Of a stretch of 64,000 bases of DNA, positions 60,711 to 64,000 are shown piece after piece (position 1 is the first letter of the stretch; every line of letters begins with the position of its first letter). The DNA lies in assembly GCF_019303475.1 (NCBI RefSeq), contig NZ_JABLSI010000029.1, positions 1-64,000 on the forward strand, read 5' to 3'. A program made the position numbers and the translations under genes. Source of the stretch: Streptomyces sp. JJ38. GTDB taxonomy: Bacteria; Actinomycetota; Actinomycetes; Streptomycetales; Streptomycetaceae. The notes under the pieces are model-generated. The model was given only the letters and a program-made list of their open reading frames with translations, did no database searches and was not told where the DNA came from.

Positions 60711-62147
60711 TCAGAAGCGGGCCGCCAGCAGGACGACGTCCTCCTCACTGCCCGGATCGTCGGCCAGCCCGTCCGGCAGCACGGTGTGCAGGACGTGGTC
60801 GGTCAGCTCCTCGGGGTCGTCGCGGACGGACGGAGCGGCGTCCACCACCGCGGAGCGCAGCCTGGCGAAGGCGCGGTCCATCGGCTCGCCGGTGCGCTGG
60901 ACCAGACCGTCGCTGTAGAGCAGGAGCGTTTCACCAGCGGTCAGGCTCAGCTCCACGCTGGGGGCCTCCCAGCAGGTGAGCATGCCCAGCGGGGCGGAGA
61001 GCGTCGTCTCGGCGAACTCGCACCGCCGCGGCCCGACGATCAACGGCGGACAGTGCCCGGCCCCCGCGAGCGTGACGCGCCGGGCCTTCGGCTCGGCGTA
61101 CCCGAACAGGGCCGTCGCACATCGCGCGGGTTCGGTCAGGCGCAGGAGGAGCTCCAGGTCGGACAGCACGGCCACCGGGTCCTCGCCCTCCATCACGGCG
61201 TAGGCCCGCAGGGACGCGCGCAGCCTCCCCATGACGGCGACCGAGCCGGGGCCGGTGCCGCTGACCCCGCCCACGGAGAGCCCGAGCGCCCCCTCCGGCA
61301 GCGGCAGGACGTCGTACCAGTCCCCGCCGCCTCGCGGGCCGGTGCGGTGCCGCACCGCCATCCGGACCCCGGGAACCCTCGGCAGCCGGGCGGGCAGCAG
61401 CTCCTCGCGGACGGCGGCGACGGCCGCCCGCGCGCGGCTGAGGTCGAGCCGGCGGGCGATGTGCTCGGCCGCGCACCGCAGGTAGAGGCCCAGCAGGTGG
61501 CGCTGGCGCTCGGTGGGCGTGGCGGGTTCGTCGTACAACCACATCGCCGCGCCGAGGGACACCGCGGCCTCGGTCGTCACCGGGGCGGCATGCGTCGCCG
61601 CGAAGCCGAGCCGGGCGGCGACCTCCCGGTGCCGGGTGCCGACGCCGTGCTCGCTCCCGATGTCCGCGTGGGTGACGACGGCGCCGGGAACCGTCTCGAT
61701 CTGGCCGAGGTCCGCCCGGCCCAGCCCGAGGCCCACGGTGTGCCGCGGCCCCAGGCCGTCGCCGGGCTCCAGGGCGACCAGGCCGCGCCGGGCTCCGACG
61801 AGGGCGGCGCCGCCGCGCAGCGTCTCGTCCAGGGTGGCGTCGAGCGTCTCGGCGCGGGCGAGCCGTTCCGTCAGCTCGTGCAGGGTCGTGAGGTCCGTGA
61901 CCCAGGTCGCGAGGCGGTCGTGCACGGCGGCCAACTGCTCGACGGGACCGGACCAGTGTTCGGGCGTCTCCTCGGCGCCACCGGGCCGACGCGGCGCGAG
62001 TCCGGCCATCGGGCCCCCGGGCGGGGCGGTGTCCTCCGACGCGCGCACCTCCGCCGAACTACCGGCTTCCGTGGGCGGGTTAGTCTGCTCCGGCGACGTC
62101 GGAGGGGGATTGATTCCAGCCACTTTTGACGAATGGGGCGTGCTCAT
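60711..62147 (-). CDS. GAF-PP2C (SpoIIE-like) phosphatase lacking one metal-binding Asp
   Basis: 478 residues. Ser/Pro-rich start, GAF-like domain (about 85-240) and a PP2C_SIG domain (about 255-478). Motif GGGDWYDVLPLP is intact and the terminal EEDVVLLAARF is present, but the motif normally written GDVxGxG reads SVGGVSGTG: Asp is Gly at residue 294 (bases 61266-61268), and LLYSDGLVQRTGEP is kept. A two-metal PP2C site would be incomplete, so activity may be weak, altered or absent. The usual partners are anti-sigma kinases and their antagonists. ATG 62147 has only a weak ribosome site. Confidence 0.85.
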   Translation of the reverse strand: MSTPHSSKVAGINPPPTSPEQTNPPTEAGSSAEVRASEDTAPPGGPMAGLAPRRPGGAEETPEHWSGPVEQLAAVHDRLATWVTDLTTLHELTERLARAETLDATLDETLRGGAALVGARRGLVALEPGDGLGPRHTVGLGLGRADLGQIETVPGAVVTHADIGSEHGVGTRHREVAARLGFAATHAAPVTTEAAVSLGAAMWLYDEPATPTERQRHLLGLYLRCAAEHIARRLDLSRARAAVAAVREELLPARLPRVPGVRMAVRHRTGPRGGGDWYDVLPLPEGALGLSVGGVSGTGPGSVAVMGRLRASLRAYAVMEGEDPVAVLSDLELLLRLTEPARCATALFGYAEPKARRVTLAGAGHCPPLIVGPRRCEFAETTLSAPLGMLTCWEAPSVELSLTAGETLLLYSDGLVQRTGEPMDRAFARLRSAVVDAAPSVRDDPEELTDHVLHTVLPDGLADDPGSEEDVVLLAARF

Positions 62148-62819
62148 GAGGAGCAGCTCTCGTCAGGGGTGATTTCTCGCAAAAGCATCGCAAACCCCCA
62201 TGTCATGCCGCTCTGCTGTCAATGCATCCAGATGTACACGTCGCGATGACGCGATGTCCAGCATTGCCCGGTTCAGGGCGCTGGTGTCCAGGAGGCTCGA
62301 AGCCCCGGGGGTGGCCCTTGCAGTGTCCCGCAGAATGGCGCGAAAAGTACCCGGCTTGTGCATATTCACGATCGACTGGCCTGGCTCAGCAGCGGCCGTA
62401 CGGCTGTTCCGGGTACGTATCACCAGACGGACGCGGGGCAGTTGGGCCGAGTGGAACCCTTCGGCGGAGCCGCGCGTCGTAGTCGGTGAGGCGCGGGCGT
62501 CCCGGTGAGCCGGGTGCCCGCCTGCCCGAGTGGCGAACCAGCAGGGCGTCAGGCACGTTCGAACCGAACGCACGACCCAGCACGAAGAGAGCGCAAGCGC
62601 CACGTGCGCGCCACCCCCCGCCACGTTCCACGCACGGCCAACGGCATGATGCGCTGCCTCGCACACCCGGTGGTGAGAGCCGGTACCGGTGCGCAGCGCC
62701 GGATGAGTGGGCGGCAGTACGGCACGACGGCATCACGCAGTACGGCACGACGCAATGCGGCAGTCCCCGTTCCTCGGGCTGCCGGTGTTTACGGACGTTA
62801 CGGAAAGGAACGAGCGCTT
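62148..62819. other. Divergent intergenic region, PP2C gene to primase-like gene
   Basis: 672 bp. Open frames here have poor codon bias and no recognisable product. Contents: an A/T-richer segment at 62160-62240 near the phosphatase start, a small palindrome CGTTCGAACCGAACG at 62556-62570, and a pair of 16-bp direct repeats at 62714-62752. Probably several promoters. Confidence 0.45.
62714..62752. repeat. 16-bp direct repeat pair upstream of primase-like gene
   Basis: GCAGTACGGCACGACG at 62714-62729 and 62737-62752, identical, 23 bp apart start to start (about two helical turns). A third partial copy (GGCAGT) follows. Spacing suits a protein-binding site. Confidence 0.75.
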
Positions 62820-63521
62820 ATGCGCGAGATCCTCGGAAGGCGACGTGTCACCCGTAGGGGGCGGCGTTCGGCCGCACTGACCTGCGCCACCCGATGGCGC
62901 TGGCCGGTGGTCCCCGGGGCGGAACCGAGGGAGCGGCCCGCGCGGTCCTCCCGGCGGCTGCTGCCCACGAGTGGAACCGGCCGGGCCGACGACGCGGAAA
63001 TGGCCTGTTCCTGCGGGCTGCCGGACTGCGCGGTCCCCGGAGCGCACCCCTTCGACCCCGACCTGCTCGCGGCCACGACCGACGCCCGCATGGTCCGCTG
63101 GTGGTGGACGCGGCGGCCCGACGCGCCCGTCCTCCTGGCCACCGGCGGCCGGGCGCCGTGCGCCCTGAGTCTGCCGCTCGACGCCGGCCTCCGTGCCCTG
63201 GACGCCTTCGAGGACCTCCGGGTGCGCACCGGCCCCGTCCTCGCCACGCCCAGCCGGCTCGTGCTGCTCGTCCGGCCGTACGACCTGCCGGAACTGGGCG
63301 AGCTGCTCCACACGCGGGACCGGGTGCCCAGCTCGCTGCGCTTCCACGGGGACGGCGGTTACGTGCCGTTGCCCCCCACGCGGCTCCCGGCCGGGCCGGT
63401 GCGCTGGCTCCGGGCCCCCGAGGGCGACGAGCCGTGGCTGCCGGGCGTCGAGGGGCTGCTCGACGTCCTCGTCGAGGCCAGCATCAGCGCGCCGGACAGC
63501 GGCGACCGGCTCGCGCACTGA
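62820..63521 (+). CDS. Bifunctional primase/polymerase-domain protein (prim-pol N-terminal type)
   Basis: 233 residues, like the conserved streptomycete proteins annotated 'bifunctional DNA primase/polymerase'. Visible landmarks are MREILGRRR, WRWPVVPGAEPRER, CSCGLPDCAVPGAHPFDPDL, MVRWWWTRRPDAPVLLATGG, PSSLRFHGDGGYVPLPPT and LDVLVEASISAPD. A Cys-x-Cys-x4-Cys near CSCGLPDC may bind zinc. The acidic catalytic residues of active archaeo-eukaryotic-type primases are not obvious, so the activity is unproven. AAAGGAA about 10 nt before the ATG. Confidence 0.8.
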   Translation: MREILGRRRVTRRGRRSAALTCATRWRWPVVPGAEPRERPARSSRRLLPTSGTGRADDAEMACSCGLPDCAVPGAHPFDPDLLAATTDARMVRWWWTRRPDAPVLLATGGRAPCALSLPLDAGLRALDAFEDLRVRTGPVLATPSRLVLLVRPYDLPELGELLHTRDRVPSSLRFHGDGGYVPLPPTRLPAGPVRWLRAPEGDEPWLPGVEGLLDVLVEASISAPDSGDRLAH

Positions 63522-63610
63522 GCCCCGGCGGTGTCCGGGCACGGAACGGGTGACGGGGCGCGTGCGGCGGGAGCGCCCGGGGCGGCACGCGGGGCGGCGT
63601 GCGTCGTCCG

Positions 63611-63676
63611 CGTGCCGCGGTGTGTGCGGCGCGGGCGTGCTGCCGTGCCGCGGTGTGTGCGGCGCGGTCGTGGTGC
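63611..63676. repeat. 33-bp tandem repeat, two copies plus a degenerate third
   Basis: Unit beginning CGTGCCGCGGTGTGTGCGGC at 63611 and again at 63644, differing at two positions. A partial decayed copy follows from 63677. Non-coding. Confidence 0.8.
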
Positions 63677-63779
63677 CGTGCTGCGGAGGCGTGCTGCCGG
63701 GCGGGCCGGGCGGGCCGCGCAGGCGTGCTCCGGGGGCGTGCGCCGGAAACGCGCGGCGAGGGCACGTGCGGGCATGGAA

Positions 63780-63823
63780 AAGCCCGGTCGCTGGCGACGG
63801 GGGATGCACCAGCGACCGGGCTT
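63780..63823 (+). terminator. Strong hairpin downstream of primase-like gene
   Basis: Perfect 15-bp inverted repeat (63780-63794 with 63809-63823), 14-nt loop. It lies 258 bp after the stop, far for a simple terminator, so it may instead end a transcript from elsewhere or belong to a small RNA. Confidence 0.6.
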
Positions 63824-64000
63824 GTAGAACGGTAACAAGAGTTGGGCCGTTCGCAAATTCCCTCGTCCCTTTTCAGCCCCAGAAAGGCGGCTTGGAAGGG
63901 CGCTTGTGACGAGAATCACTAGTCATTGAGCGTTCAATCAGTGATCTCCGTCGTCTCCGCGAACGTCAACTCAGCGTGATCTGCCGGTTGGTCAGACCGC

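Larger units (their letters stand above)
63522..64000. other. Gene-free right end of window
   Basis: 479 bp. The first 250 bp are GC-rich with tandem repeats; then a strong hairpin; then A/T-richer DNA from 63825 that looks like a promoter region for a gene beyond the window. No start codon with supporting sequence is visible. Confidence 0.5.

Noticed and set aside
57693..62129. 1478-codon plus-strand open frame
   Set aside because: Antisense shadow of the secreted protein, pepP and PP2C genes on the minus strand; no family motifs.
62515..62590. tRNA-like stretch (GCCCGAGTGGCGAA and GTTCGAAC)
   Set aside because: D-arm-like and T-loop-like words are present but are too close together, and no acceptor or anticodon stem can be formed on either strand.
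62163..62666. 167-codon minus-strand open frame in the PP2C-primase spacer
   Set aside because: No ribosome site, poor third-position GC pattern, no recognisable motifs; long open frames arise by chance in this GC-rich DNA.
63900..64000. Partial gene at the right edge
   Set aside because: One frame is open to the end but has no start codon with a ribosome site or -10 placement, so it cannot be supported.

Overview
The window reads as origin-proximal core chromosome of a Streptomyces species or a close relative. The DNA is very GC-rich with strong third-position GC bias. It carries an SsgA-type sporulation gene, a THI-box thiC, a cydABCD cluster behind a Rex-type operator, and a DtpA/Sco/ECuC copper-heme operon. 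The gene order from ssgA through thiC, hisC, cydABCD, serS, pheA and the copper operon matches what I remember of the S. coelicolor core near oriC. Two perfect 14-bp ParB sites (parS) and a cluster of DnaA boxes agree with that position. I see no prophage, insertion sequence, CRISPR array, rRNA or convincing tRNA.

Layout. 1-8.7 kb: a class A penicillin-binding protein (cut at the left edge), a GNAT acetyltransferase, a flavohemoglobin coupled to a pyridoxamine-phosphate-oxidase-like protein, a Nudix hydrolase, a cystathionine lyase and a shortened tyrosine phosphatase. 8.7-20 kb: small cupin and membrane proteins, ssgA, YibE/F, riboswitch-controlled thiC, two hypothetical envelope proteins, a metallophosphoesterase, a LacI-type regulator, hisC and a cyclophilin-like protein. 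20-28.4 kb: cytochrome bd oxidase (cydA, cydB, fused cydCD) followed by an orphan GAF histidine kinase. 28.4-37.5 kb: HAD phosphatase, F420-type oxidoreductase, EphD-like hydrolase/SDR fusion, a four-gene ABC-2 block, and a secreted protein with a RelA/SpoT-like synthetase signature. 37.6-42 kb: SDR, HAD phosphatase, serS, a DnaA-box-rich spacer and pheA. 42-49 kb: a five-gene copper/heme operon (YcnI, Sco, PCuAC, CopCD, DyP peroxidase). 49-64 kb: anti-sigma-like ATPase, MFS exporter, LCP ligase, two CNNM/CorC proteins behind a coupled short ORF, a broken Spo0M gene, ZIP transporter, aminopeptidase P, a degenerate PP2C-like phosphatase and a primase/polymerase-domain protein.

How parts fit together. 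The redox and respiration theme is strong: flavohemoglobin, Rex-controlled cytochrome bd with its CydCD assembly factor, and copper delivery to cytochrome oxidase and DtpA. Envelope and development genes (PBP, LCP, ssgA, SpoIIE-like phosphatase, RsbW-like ATPase, Spo0M remnant) form a second theme. At least eleven genes have a -10-like hexamer 6-7 nt before the start codon, suggesting widespread leaderless transcription.

Most unusual points: the secreted RelA/SpoT-fold protein; three genes with apparent internal deletions (tyrosine phosphatase, first GAF domain of the orphan kinase, Spo0M); absence of the ssgR regulator expected next to ssgA; a parS inside a perfect 34-bp palindrome; a DnaA-box cluster between serS and pheA; and a PP2C-like protein lacking a metal-binding Asp. 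All family assignments come from reading motifs and remembered homologues, not from database searches.
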